A DNA stretch of 64,000 nucleotides. Source: JAGQPD01 sp020426865 (lineage in GTDB: Bacteria; Planctomycetota; Planctomycetia; Pirellulales; Pirellulaceae). Below the pieces are notes generated by a model, which saw only the letters and a program-made list of their open reading frames with translations, had not been told where the DNA came from and ran no database searches. Numbering within the stretch: the first letter of the stretch is position 1; each line of letters starts with the position of its first letter. The stretch spans positions 806,001 through 870,000 of the forward strand of contig JAWKTN010000001.1 of the NCBI GenBank assembly GCA_041399065.1. Reading direction: 5' to 3'. Positions 24,647 to 34,175 of the stretch are shown in pieces. The position numbers and the translations under genes are program-made.

Positions 24647-27544
24647 TCACGGCCAATCGGCCAGAACACTGTCGACGCTCGATGCGAACATTGCCTGTAC
24701 TTCACTCGCGCGCGCCGATGCCGCGCGCGATAACCGACTTGTTCGCAACCGCCCCGACGCAATCCCACTTGCCGCCGTACCATCGACCGCCGCACTGCTT
24801 GTGCGGATCACCGGCCGGTCGGTTTGCGCCACCGGTGGGCGACCTACCGGATCTGTGTCACTAGATGCCGCCGACGTCGCCACAACGGACCCGACCGATG
24901 CCGCTCGATTGACAGCATGGCTCCAGGCCGCCAAGTCGGCCAGATCCACGTCGCCGTCGCCGTCGCCGTCACCAGACGATAATGTTGCACTGTTTGTTGT
25001 GCCAAAGTTCATCTGCCAGACGAGGAAGTCCGCGCCATTGACGAAACGATCACCGTTAAAATCGCCCGTCGATCCCACAACCAGCGTCACCGTGGCAGCT
25101 TCCGAGGCGTGAACAAAATCGTAAGCGCGATAGGAAAAATAATCGGCACCTTCGAACCCGGCATCGGGCGTGTACTGCAGCGCGCCATCCGGATCAAGCA
25201 CCAGCGTGCCGTGCGCCGGGCCCGACTCGAGAAGCGGGGTCAAGATGGCCTCCGGAGCACCGAGGTCGTTGGCGAGTGGCCCAACGTTGGCCGACAGGGC
25301 CAAGGTTGTATTGATCGCCGTATACACCACGTCGGCATTCGCCGTTGGCGGTGCGGCAGTACTTATCGTACCCCAGTACCACGCCCACCAATCGCCGACG
25401 AGAAGTGCCGTCGTGGCGTCCGTTGTCAATGCAGGCGGAGGTGCCGGTATTGACGACGTTGTGTTGTCGATCAAGTACAATTCATGCGATGTAATCGAAC
25501 CGGGATAACAAAACGACCCAGGATTAGGTGGGTCAGTACACTGAAACGGTTGGTTCGTCGGATCCTCGACCAGTCCTAAAAACGGATCCGAGATCGTCGC
25601 GACCGATAGCGAGTAATCCATTGCCGGCGTCGTTACAACTCCCAACGCCCGCGGCACCATGTCAATCGTGTATGTACCAGGATTGAGCAACATCTCCGAG
25701 CCCGTACGCGTCTGCCCGGCTTGGGCCGCGAATTCGTAGAGCATCTCACCCTGGCTATTCCGCACCGTCGCTACGAGAGCAGCCCTTATGCTCGCCCCCA
25801 CGTCACCAACCGCCAATGCGACATGAAACAACTGCGGGCGAGCAACGTACAGGGTATGTTGATTTCCGTTAGCGCCTTCGCTGACCGTCCCCCCAGCAAT
25901 CTCTGTCAATTCAGCCGCTACGTCGCCAAACGACACTGTCACTTCGTAGTTGCCCGTTGCAAAGGGGCCATTCGCGTCGGCCGCACCGACCCGCACAAAA
26001 TATTCCTGCCGTGATTGCACCCCCGTGACCTGCACGATAAGCTCCCCCCCGCCGTTGGTCAGTATCCGGGCCGCAACGGAGTTTCGATCCTTATCCAGAA
26101 CAGTGACACGGGGGATCAAGTGCCCTTCATCCAAGGCACGCACGTCGACCGTCATCACACTTCCACTTACGACCGACTGGTCCGGCGACTTGATCGTATA
26201 AACGTCGACATCACTGCCACCTTCAATACTCCCCACCGCCTCGTACCGAGTGTCTTCGACATAACCGGCGGCCGTCTCAAGCTCCGTCCCCTCATCAGGA
26301 TCATCGTTGCCACCAAAATCTTCGTTCAAGAGATGCCGATGACTCTGGCTCTTGATCACCTTGTCAATTTCGTCCTGTGACAAGAACCGTAAGCTGCCGT
26401 CCGTCCATCGTTCGCGATCCGCTGCGGTTGTTTGATCGATCGCATCGTAGCGAACCATCAACGAATAACCACCAATGGCGCGGGAATCGTCCGTCGCACC
26501 ACTTATGACGAGATAAGGATCGTGGTTTGGATCGGCGTTGGATACGGTAACGGAAACAACGCCGCCTCCCCAATCGGCAGCGTCGACCGATTGGAGCAAC
26601 TGTTCCTGATCATTGAATAGTTCGACGCGCGGGGCCAGGAGACTAATGCCGGCACTCTTGACGGTTACCGTAACTGGCCCTGTGTAGTCGCCGGGAATAT
26701 CGATTCGGTACACGTCTTGGTCAGCGGCAGTCGTCAAATCTCCGTAGGTCACCGACGGTCCGCTACCGGATATGTCACCCACGCGTTCTACGGGTTTGAT
26801 ACGCGTCGCATCGGCAAATGTATCATTGTTGGTCGGCTGGCCATTCAAAATCGGCTCGTGAATATCCGGCTGTCGCGTTCCATGCAACGATTGCAGAGCG
26901 GAAATGTCGTCCGGCGTCGGCGTCTTTACCGACGGCTTTACACCCGCGTGCAATGGCGAATCGGAGTCGTCGCTATCAACCAACCCAAATACATTGCCAG
27001 CCTCGTGCATGGCAATTGCCAACACCTGATTGAGGTCGGCGAACTGAAAATTCGTATTGAATACGACGTCGGCGAACCATGTTCCTCCCACAACGCTCGT
27101 CACCGGCACAGAAATGGCGCCCACCTCGTCGGCCAACGGTCGAGCTGAGATGCGGATGTCACCGAACCGTTCGTCCCCCTGCCGAAACCCGCCCATCCCA
27201 ATCGGATCGCCATTGTCCGCCACGACCCCCACATCAGCGTTGGTGAGCGACGCCCACGTCTGAAACCCCTCCAGCACCGTCGCCTGCCATTGGGCCGCCT
27301 GCCCATCCGTGGTCAGCGGATTAAATTTGGCATACAACCCGCTTGTGGCGTCACCGACTTGAGTACCATCTGGTGCAAAACTTAACGTCAGATGGACGTC
27401 CGCTCCGGTGAGAAACCCATCCGAATCCAACGCAATTCGACTCTCCAGCGGCTCGACAAGCCGCCCGACGCTGCCACCCCGCGATATCGCCCGTCTGGGC
27501 CGCTTCTTTCGACCGCTAGACCAATGGCGGCTTTTCATGTCCAT
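24647..27544 (-). CDS. LEPR-type surface protein: degenerate matrixin domain, cadherin-like and dockerin-like domains
   Basis: About 965 residues. An Arg/Lys-rich leader ends in GRLVEPLESRIALDSDGF, the planctomycete LEPR-XLL N-terminal motif of large surface proteins. Next comes an M10/matrixin-like domain with AIAMHEAGNVFGLVDSDDSD. Relative to HExxHxxGxxH, the second and third zinc ligands are Asn and Asp, so the site is probably altered or inactive. Two or three pre-peptidase C-terminal-like beta domains follow (for example DQDVYRIDIPGDYTGPVTVT and DVDVYTIKSPDQSV), then a cadherin-like/VCBS-type domain (LANDLG to FSYRAYD). A dockerin-type pair follows (DFNGDRFVNGADF and GDGDGDGDVDLADLAAW), then a Ser/Arg-rich tail. 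Start is the ATG at 27544 or 27538. It follows the kinase gene by about 155 bases. Confidence 0.82.
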   Translation of the reverse strand: MDMKSRHWSSGRKKRPRRAISRGGSVGRLVEPLESRIALDSDGFLTGADVHLTLSFAPDGTQVGDATSGLYAKFNPLTTDGQAAQWQATVLEGFQTWASLTNADVGVVADNGDPIGMGGFRQGDERFGDIRISARPLADEVGAISVPVTSVVGGTWFADVVFNTNFQFADLNQVLAIAMHEAGNVFGLVDSDDSDSPLHAGVKPSVKTPTPDDISALQSLHGTRQPDIHEPILNGQPTNNDTFADATRIKPVERVGDISGSGPSVTYGDLTTAADQDVYRIDIPGDYTGPVTVTVKSAGISLLAPRVELFNDQEQLLQSVDAADWGGGVVSVTVSNADPNHDPYLVISGATDDSRAIGGYSLMVRYDAIDQTTAADRERWTDGSLRFLSQDEIDKVIKSQSHRHLLNEDFGGNDDPDEGTELETAAGYVEDTRYEAVGSIEGGSDVDVYTIKSPDQSVVSGSVMTVDVRALDEGHLIPRVTVLDKDRNSVAARILTNGGGELIVQVTGVQSRQEYFVRVGAADANGPFATGNYEVTVSFGDVAAELTEIAGGTVSEGANGNQHTLYVARPQLFHVALAVGDVGASIRAALVATVRNSQGEMLYEFAAQAGQTRTGSEMLLNPGTYTIDMVPRALGVVTTPAMDYSLSVATISDPFLGLVEDPTNQPFQCTDPPNPGSFCYPGSITSHELYLIDNTTSSIPAPPPALTTDATTALLVGDWWAWYWGTISTAAPPTANADVVYTAINTTLALSANVGPLANDLGAPEAILTPLLESGPAHGTLVLDPDGALQYTPDAGFEGADYFSYRAYDFVHASEAATVTLVVGSTGDFNGDRFVNGADFLVWQMNFGTTNSATLSSGDGDGDGDVDLADLAAWSHAVNRAASVGSVVATSAASSDTDPVGRPPVAQTDRPVIRTSSAAVDGTAASGIASGRLRTSRLSRAASARASEVQAMFASSVDSVLADWP

Positions 27545-27699
27545 CGTTCCTCGCCTCAACCCATCACGCCTCAACCCATCACGACCCCGCCGCAAAGGCG
27601 CTATTCCCAGGTGCCCATTCAATACGATTACGCTATTCTACACGATACGTAGAGCCAATCGGCGCCGGGAAATCCGCCAGAAATTCGTGAAATTCAGCG

Positions 27700-30600
27700 T
27701 TAATCTACCGAAACTGCCTTCGCGCCCCCCTCCGCGGCACCAAGGCCTGACCCGGAATTCACGTTTTGCAGCATGTCGGTGGTCAAAATCGCCGATTCGT
27801 CCGGCGAATCTCGACCGTCCCCGGCGCTACCACTGTCAACATTACGATCACCGTCACTTGGCTCCGATGTCGGTTCGGCGAGACGTAGCCCCACCAATTT
27901 CGCCGCCGCCTGTAGCAGTTCCCGGTACTCCGCGACCTCGGACAGCGGGGCCATATCGTCGTCACCCGCCGCGATATCCGCCAACGCGGGGGAGACCTTA
28001 AAGGCATTTCGAGCGCACTGCACGGCCGATCGCACATACGTTCGATCGTGCTTAGAGAGTTGAGCATAGACGCACGCCAACTGCAGATTGCCGACCGCCG
28101 ACTGGGGAAGCTCCCGCAGCCGCTGGGCGTCCGCCAATGCTCGCTGGCAATCCCCAGCGCGCGCCGCCAACACCGCTCGACCACCAAGGGCCGCGACATC
28201 ACGACCATTCACGTCCAACATGCGATCCAATATTTCGCGCGCCCGATCCGGTTCACGCAGCACATCCCCCCATACATGCAAGAGATTGCGCATCGCCGCG
28301 ACCGATCGCGGATATCGTTGGAGGGCCAGTTGAAAATCCTGCAACGCCGCTTCGGGATCCGTGTTGAGCTTGGCGACACCACGTGCAATCCAGCTCTCTT
28401 CATCGGATGGGGTGAGCGTCAATCCTTGTTGAAAATCTGCGTCCGCCCCCGCCAGGTCGCCCAGCTCGCGCAGCACTTGGGCACGTACGAAATAGACTCG
28501 GGTTTGCGTCGTTTTCAGGTCCATCGCCTTCTGCAAGTCGTCCGCCGCCTTCTGTAGCTGGCCCTGCCCGCGGTACGCGAGTGCTCGATTCAACCAACCG
28601 CTAGGCAAATCGGGACGCATGCGGATCACGCGTTGGAAATCGTTCTCCGCCGCAGCAAAATCGTGACTCTGCAAATAACACAATCCGCGCAGGAAGTAGG
28701 ACCGGAACGACTCGGGATGGAGTTTAATCGACGCCTTGAAATGGGCCGTTGCCTGCTCCCAATTGCCGATATCCATGTAGGCCTTTCCGGCCCACAGCCA
28801 ATACGAAGGATTGGTCGGATCTTCGTCGAGCAACAGATCCAATCGCTTTATCGCCCCGTCATAGTCACGCTGGTCAAGCAATTCCAGAACTGCCATGTAT
28901 CTGTCAATTCGCGAAGACTCCGCTGCCACCTGCACGTCGGCTGCACGATGGCGACCGTGGCCATCATCAGCTGCACCATCATCCGCTTGACGGTGACGAC
29001 TCAACTGACGCAGATCGGCACTTTGTTGCACAATTGCCACAGGAACGGCTTGGGTCACGATCGCGTCACCATCATTCGATAGCACTTCGTACATATGAAC
29101 TGCCAGCTCATTGACGTCGGTCGCAATGCCGACATGCATGGTCCGGTCGTCTTCGTTGACAGAGAGCTCCGCCAGTCGCTGATGGGACCGTGCCAACAGA
29201 TACAGCAACTCCGCCGCTTCATCGACAACCAGAGCGCGGCCACGATCGTCAAGATTCTGGAAACGCGGTCCCTCCTGCCATTTAGGCGAATTGAGGATAT
29301 CGTAGGTACCGAGCGAAGCTTCCAATACGGGGAGACCGGCAGCGATCACGGCCGGATCCGATTCCGGCACACTTGTCTCGATCCGTGCGGCCACAACGGC
29401 CTCGTGGAAAGCCCGCAACGTTTCTCGCGCATTGAGTTGAGCGACCTGTCGACCCCGCCACCCGGCAAACGCCAACACAGCCAACAGCATCACAGCTGCC
29501 ATCGCCCCCACTCCACTGGCCGACGTCCATCGCGGATGACGCCGGAGCCACTTGCCCAATCGCTCGCGTAGCGACCGATTGGGAGCATGCACCAAGGGCA
29601 ATTGCTGCAGTTGCCGTTGCAGATCCTCATGCAGCTGTCCCGCGTCCAAGTATCGCTCGGTCGGGTCCACCGCCATGCAACGCTCGACGATCGCCGCGAC
29701 CGCCGGTGAGACTGCCGGATTCAACGAGCGCACGAGGGGCGGCCCGTTCTTGCGGTCATGGACCATTTCCTTCACCACATCCGCAAATTTCCCAGTGCGT
29801 TCCGCGAACGGCCGACGCCCCGTCACCAACTCAAACAATATCACTCCCAGTGAATACACGTCGGCCTGCCGCGAGACCTCGCCACCGCTGAGAATCGCAC
29901 AGAGATGTTCCGGCGACATATATGGCAGCGTGCCACCCACCGCGTCACGCGCCGACACGGACCTTTGGACGTCATCCGACAAGTTAAAGTCCAACAACAT
30001 CGGTTGATGATCGTCGGAAATCAAGATATTGGCCGGTTTCAGATCGCGATGGACGATTCCGCGGCGATGGGCATGTGCCAGCCCGCCGGCCACCTGGGAA
30101 ATCAACAGCAATACGCCCTCGACATACGACAGGCTCTGATAACGTGCCAACTCTTCGGCACAATACCGGGACGGGGAAGACGGAGCTGCCTCGATCAAGA
30201 CGTGGCCATCAACTCGTTCTATTAACGACGACCGACCGGACTCGTCCGCGACCACCTCGGCGCTGTCAACCCTCCGTACCGTTTCGTCACCACTCAGGGC
30301 TATTGTGCTGGCAAATTCTGCACCCGTCGCTGGCAACGACGCCCGCTGCGTAATCTGCCGAAGCACGTCCGCCAACGTCCATTCGCCAACATACGGCATG
30401 CAGATTGCCAGCAGCCCGTCCGATTGGTGTACGGAATAAATGGGGACGATATTAGCGTGCTGGAGACGGGCCAGGTACTGGGGCTCAACCGTCATTCCAC
30501 TGGCAGGCGAAACCTTCAACACCACAAAGCGATTCGCCAAATCGTTCTGGGACACCAGATACACTCGAGCAAACGAACCACGCCCAATTTCACGGACAAT

Positions 30601-31038
30601 CGTGAACCCAAACAGCGTTTGCCCCGCCTGGGGGTACGGGACGGGAGTTTCCCTGCGGGTCGCTACCAGATTTTCAAACTTCGGCCATCGGTCGCTGTCA
30701 ACATTGAATCGGCGGCGATACTCGTCCGATGATACCGATTGTCCGGCCTGATGCCGCAATCGATACTCCTCGAATGCCACCTGGCTGACACATTCCGTGT
30801 TTTCAAATACGTCGGGAAACAACTCGAGATAATATTCCAGACGATGCGGTTCCTGACGACGCCAACCATACTCCAGGTCAACCCGCACCATCTCGGTTAC
30901 GATGTCGCGATACTCGGGATGACCCCGCATCGGCGCAACGCTCCGCAGGTCCACGGCGTCCCGCGTGGCGTGCGCGGACTCCAACGCGTCGACGAAATCC
31001 TCTAACGTTCCCGAATTCAAATCTTGTGGGTCAAACAC
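27700..31038 (-). CDS. Membrane Ser/Thr protein kinase with C-terminal TPR repeats
   Basis: A 1,112-residue protein starting with GTG at 31038, only 4 bases after the sigma factor stop. The N-terminal ~130 residues are the conserved planctomycete leader region. The kinase domain starts FTIVREIGRGSFARVYLV (glycine loop, about 148-165), with VVLKVS as the ATP lysine, HRDLKPANIL as the catalytic loop (about 328) and GGTLPYMSPEHL as the activation end. The Mg-binding motif reads LLDFNLSDD, DFN instead of DFG, as is common in planctomycete Hanks kinases. A TM helix lies near residues 505-525, and about six TPR units run from 720 to 960 on the far side. It probably signals together with the adjacent ECF sigma factor. 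Confidence 0.92.
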   Translation of the reverse strand: MFDPQDLNSGTLEDFVDALESAHATRDAVDLRSVAPMRGHPEYRDIVTEMVRVDLEYGWRRQEPHRLEYYLELFPDVFENTECVSQVAFEEYRLRHQAGQSVSSDEYRRRFNVDSDRWPKFENLVATRRETPVPYPQAGQTLFGFTIVREIGRGSFARVYLVSQNDLANRFVVLKVSPASGMTVEPQYLARLQHANIVPIYSVHQSDGLLAICMPYVGEWTLADVLRQITQRASLPATGAEFASTIALSGDETVRRVDSAEVVADESGRSSLIERVDGHVLIEAAPSSPSRYCAEELARYQSLSYVEGVLLLISQVAGGLAHAHRRGIVHRDLKPANILISDDHQPMLLDFNLSDDVQRSVSARDAVGGTLPYMSPEHLCAILSGGEVSRQADVYSLGVILFELVTGRRPFAERTGKFADVVKEMVHDRKNGPPLVRSLNPAVSPAVAAIVERCMAVDPTERYLDAGQLHEDLQRQLQQLPLVHAPNRSLRERLGKWLRRHPRWTSASGVGAMAAVMLLAVLAFAGWRGRQVAQLNARETLRAFHEAVVAARIETSVPESDPAVIAAGLPVLEASLGTYDILNSPKWQEGPRFQNLDDRGRALVVDEAAELLYLLARSHQRLAELSVNEDDRTMHVGIATDVNELAVHMYEVLSNDGDAIVTQAVPVAIVQQSADLRQLSRHRQADDGAADDGHGRHRAADVQVAAESSRIDRYMAVLELLDQRDYDGAIKRLDLLLDEDPTNPSYWLWAGKAYMDIGNWEQATAHFKASIKLHPESFRSYFLRGLCYLQSHDFAAAENDFQRVIRMRPDLPSGWLNRALAYRGQGQLQKAADDLQKAMDLKTTQTRVYFVRAQVLRELGDLAGADADFQQGLTLTPSDEESWIARGVAKLNTDPEAALQDFQLALQRYPRSVAAMRNLLHVWGDVLREPDRAREILDRMLDVNGRDVAALGGRAVLAARAGDCQRALADAQRLRELPQSAVGNLQLACVYAQLSKHDRTYVRSAVQCARNAFKVSPALADIAAGDDDMAPLSEVAEYRELLQAAAKLVGLRLAEPTSEPSDGDRNVDSGSAGDGRDSPDESAILTTDMLQNVNSGSGLGAAEGGAKAVSVD

Positions 31039-31042
31039 CTTG

Positions 31043-31657
31043 CTACGACTCCGACTCGATCATCTCCGTTAACCGCTGGCGAAACTGCTGCAATATCCGC
31101 TCCACGGTCCGCTTGGAACGTTGAGTCAAATCGGCGATCTCCTGGACCTCGTGCCCTTCAATACGCAACTCAACGACCTTGCGATTGGTCTCCGGTAATT
31201 CGGACAGAATATCTTCGATCACCATCTCCAGTGTTTTGTGAGCGAAGTCATCCGCTTCGTAAGCCCCTACCCAGTCCTTCCCCTCCGTCACCACCGTCTT
31301 GGTGGCGTCTCTTTTTTGAGCCCGATGGTGGACCGCTAATGACCGCACTTTGTTGATCGTCAACACCAACAGTAACTGCCATAGCTCGTCCCCCGGTGGC
31401 ACGCTGTAAAACCCGTCGGCCGCTCGGCGAAAGAAACTGCGGAATACAGACTGCACCACGTCATCCGGATCAAATCGTGCGGCTAACGCCGTGGAAGTCT
31501 GCGACTTGGCCAACGCATGCACACGACGTGCATACTTCATGAACAACTCCGTGGCCGCGTCTTCCTCACCCTGGCGAAATCGCCGCATGAGAGAACCGTC
31601 CGACGGCGCTCGTATCGATTCGTCTCCGCTTCGTATGGAACCTTGTGTATCGGTCAT
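31043..31657 (-). CDS. ECF-subfamily RNA polymerase sigma factor
   Basis: About 204 residues. Region 2 runs from LMRRFRQGEEDAATELFMKY to RFDPDDVVQSVFRSFFRRA (with the -10 recognising helix). Region 4 is ILSELPETNRKVVELRIEGH, then EVQEIADLTQRSKRTVERIL, ending in a helix-turn-helix. This length, the 'dDVVQSVFRSFF' text and a kinase gene immediately downstream are typical of the planctomycete ECF groups linked to Ser/Thr kinases, whose activity is thought to be set by phosphorylation rather than by an anti-sigma factor (family knowledge). The ATG at 31657 was preferred over a TTG at 31681. It is transcribed away from the TerC gene. Confidence 0.92.
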   Translation of the reverse strand: MTDTQGSIRSGDESIRAPSDGSLMRRFRQGEEDAATELFMKYARRVHALAKSQTSTALAARFDPDDVVQSVFRSFFRRAADGFYSVPPGDELWQLLLVLTINKVRSLAVHHRAQKRDATKTVVTEGKDWVGAYEADDFAHKTLEMVIEDILSELPETNRKVVELRIEGHEVQEIADLTQRSKRTVERILQQFRQRLTEMIESES

Positions 31658-31820
31658 GCCTTTGCCTTTTCTCGCTACCAAATAAGCCGATTCTCTCCAT
31701 TATATCCGCCAATTATTTCCCCACCGAGTGCCCAAACCGAGGTTGTGCCGAATCGCCCGATCCGTAAAATCGTCCTGACAACCAACGATCTGCCACGCCC
31801 TCCCAGGAATTTCTGCCGCC

Positions 31821-32624
31821 ATGCTCGAAGTTTTCACCGTCAGCAACCTGATCACCCTGGTTATGCTCACCCTGCTGCAAATCGTCCTGGGCTTCGATAA
31901 CCTGCTGTATATTTCCATCGAATCGAAACGCGTGCCCGCTGAAAAACAACCCTTCGTGCGTCGAACCGGCATTGGCCTGGCAATCGCCCTGCGAATCCTC
32001 CTGCTGTTCATCGTCAGCCATGCCATCGAACGGTTTCAGTCCACTATCCTCGCTCTGCATGTTGCCAAAGTCGTCGACATGGATCTGAACGGGCATAGCT
32101 TGATCGTCCTGGCAGGCGGTGTCTTCATCATCTATACCGCCATCAAGGAAATTTATCACATGGTCTCCGGCCATAGCCTGGAACACAACGAGTCGACCGC
32201 CCAGCGCTCCGTCGCCATGTCCATCACTTGGATCGTCCTGATGAATCTTGTCTTCTCGTTCGACAGTATCCTCGGTGCCCTGGCACTCACCAAAGTGTTT
32301 GCCGTGATGGCCACCGCGATCATCATCAGCGGCATCCTGATGATGGTCCTCTCCGACCGCGTTTCCGAATTCCTGAAAAAGAACCGCATGTACGAAATCC
32401 TGGGACTGTTTATTCTGCTGATCGTCGGCATCATGCTCGTCTCCGAAGGCGGACATCTCGGCCACCTCGCATTGTTTGGCCATGAAATCGAAGCGATGAA
32501 GAAACCCACATTCTATTTCGTTCTCGGCGTTCTCGTCCTCGTCGACATCGCTCAAAGCCGCTATCAAAAGAAATTGCTCGCCAGCCAGCAAAGTCAACTG
32601 CTCGCCAACCAGTCGATAAACTGA
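31821..32624 (+). CDS. TerC family integral membrane protein
   Basis: A 267-residue protein with about seven TM helices. The first helix contains LQIVLGFDNLLYISIESKRV, with the conserved Asp-Asn pair of TerC proteins. A second acidic intramembrane motif is LMNLVFSFDSILGALALTK (about residue 140). Members are linked to tellurite resistance and to manganese or calcium export during protein secretion. The coding strand is markedly C-rich. It is a single gene, divergent from the sigma factor gene, with a gap of about 225 bases downstream that shows nothing recognisable. Confidence 0.9.
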   Translation: MLEVFTVSNLITLVMLTLLQIVLGFDNLLYISIESKRVPAEKQPFVRRTGIGLAIALRILLLFIVSHAIERFQSTILALHVAKVVDMDLNGHSLIVLAGGVFIIYTAIKEIYHMVSGHSLEHNESTAQRSVAMSITWIVLMNLVFSFDSILGALALTKVFAVMATAIIISGILMMVLSDRVSEFLKKNRMYEILGLFILLIVGIMLVSEGGHLGHLALFGHEIEAMKKPTFYFVLGVLVLVDIAQSRYQKKLLASQQSQLLANQSIN

Positions 32625-32850
32625 ACGAGAATCTGGCCCTCGCCGAACTTCCGCGCCCGTGACATGCACGCCACTAGCCAGACGTGGAACCTACTCCGGT
32701 GTTCGCTGCTGGAATCGGCTACCTTTTATTGTTACCATCGTAACGTGCTCGACGTGCGTCTGCACACCCTTTCTCCGCTATCACCACCGCCGGCAACCTG
32801 ACAAAACGCGTCGCCCATAGCAATCGCCATAGAACATTAGGAGCCACCTC

Positions 32851-33981
32851 ATGCCAACCCCCACAACACCATCTTCCGCAGCCACGCGCCGCCACAACCT
32901 CTCTCGCCGCACGTTTTTAACATCGACGGCGACCGCGACCACCACTGCCATCCTCGCCACCCCCGCCCTGCTCACAGCCGCTAAAACCGACTCCCGCCCC
33001 ACGGTCGGCCAAGGTGACTATGTCTATTCAGTCGACCATCACTGGGCGCAACTCCCCGAACGCTACACCTGGCAGACAACTCACAACGTAGCGATCGACT
33101 CGAATGGCTTAGTGTATATTATACACGAAGGTGATGCGAGGCAGAAGGAACATCCCTCGATCTTTGTGTTTGATACGGAGGGGAATTTTGTACGGGCGTT
33201 TGGGGAACAGTACCAAGGTGGTGGCCATGGATTGGAGGTCCATCGCGAAGGGAGTGACCAATTCTTGTACATTACGGCGTACCAACATTTGAAGACATTT
33301 ACGAAAACCGACTTGAAGGGGGAGCGGGTGTGGCAGAAATGGGCACCGATGGAAGCAGGAATCTACGCGGAAAACGAAGGCTCCGCACCGACGGGTCAAT
33401 GGGGACGGGATCGATTCATGCCGACCAACACAGCCTTCCATCCCGAGGGCGGATTCTACCTGGCCGATGGCTACGGGGCATGGTGCGTCCATCGGTATGA
33501 CGCGCACGGGAAATGGCTCAGCAAGTTCGGCAGTGTCGGAACGGGCGACGGTCAGTTTCAAACACCTCACGGAATTTGGATCGACGATCGTCGGGGGCGC
33601 TCGCCTTCGGTGGTGGTCGCGGACCGTGCCAATGGGCGATTGCAGTGGTTTTCCCTCGACGGTGAGCACCAACATACGATGGATGGTTTTTTCCTGCCGG
33701 CCAACATCGACACGTTCGGCGAATTGATGCTGATCCCTGACTTACAGGCACGCGTCACTTTGCTGGACGGCGATAACAACATCGTCGCGCAACTGGGTGA
33801 CGACGAAGCATGGCGCGGCGAGGTGATGAAAGACAACCGTGCCATGCGCAGCCATCCCGATCAATGGCAAGCGGGCCGGTTCATCCATCCCCACGATGCA
33901 TGTTTCGACCACGACGGCAATATTTTTGTTGCCGAATGGGTTGCCGGCGGCCGTATCACAAAAATGACACGTCACGCCTAA
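32851..33981 (+). CDS. Tat-exported NHL-repeat / six-bladed propeller protein
   Basis: A 376-residue protein. The N-terminus has a twin-arginine signal (NLSRRTFLTSTATATTTAIL), so it is exported folded. The mature part is a six-bladed beta-propeller with NHL-like blades: THNVAIDSNGLVYIIHEG, TNTAFHPEGGFYLADGYG, GQFQTPHGIWIDDR and FIHPHDACFDHDGNIFVAEW. The propeller may bind a carbohydrate or act like a peptidyl-hydroxyglycine lyase-type domain; no catalytic claim can be made. An AGGAG Shine-Dalgarno lies 7 bases before the ATG. Codon choice changes abruptly near 33110, from C-ending to G/T-ending codons within the same gene. Confidence 0.82.
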   Translation: MPTPTTPSSAATRRHNLSRRTFLTSTATATTTAILATPALLTAAKTDSRPTVGQGDYVYSVDHHWAQLPERYTWQTTHNVAIDSNGLVYIIHEGDARQKEHPSIFVFDTEGNFVRAFGEQYQGGGHGLEVHREGSDQFLYITAYQHLKTFTKTDLKGERVWQKWAPMEAGIYAENEGSAPTGQWGRDRFMPTNTAFHPEGGFYLADGYGAWCVHRYDAHGKWLSKFGSVGTGDGQFQTPHGIWIDDRRGRSPSVVVADRANGRLQWFSLDGEHQHTMDGFFLPANIDTFGELMLIPDLQARVTLLDGDNNIVAQLGDDEAWRGEVMKDNRAMRSHPDQWQAGRFIHPHDACFDHDGNIFVAEWVAGGRITKMTRHA

Positions 33982-34175
33982 TCGGCCGATGGTACTGCAG
34001 TGACCGCGCCGAAGACGTTCGCCCCGCCATGGTACGGATTATCGAATGTAGCTTCGAATCGCCTTCATTCCACAGCATGCAATGTAGCCGAACAGTGTCT
34101 AACCGACTACGATTAGGTTTGGCACCTGCCGGCAAACCACAAGAATAATCGGCTTGACACGTTCCCACACGATCC

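Noticed and set aside
31713..32669. 318-codon minus-strand frame opposite TerC
   Set aside because: Asp/Gln/His-rich antisense shadow of the hydrophobic TerC gene.
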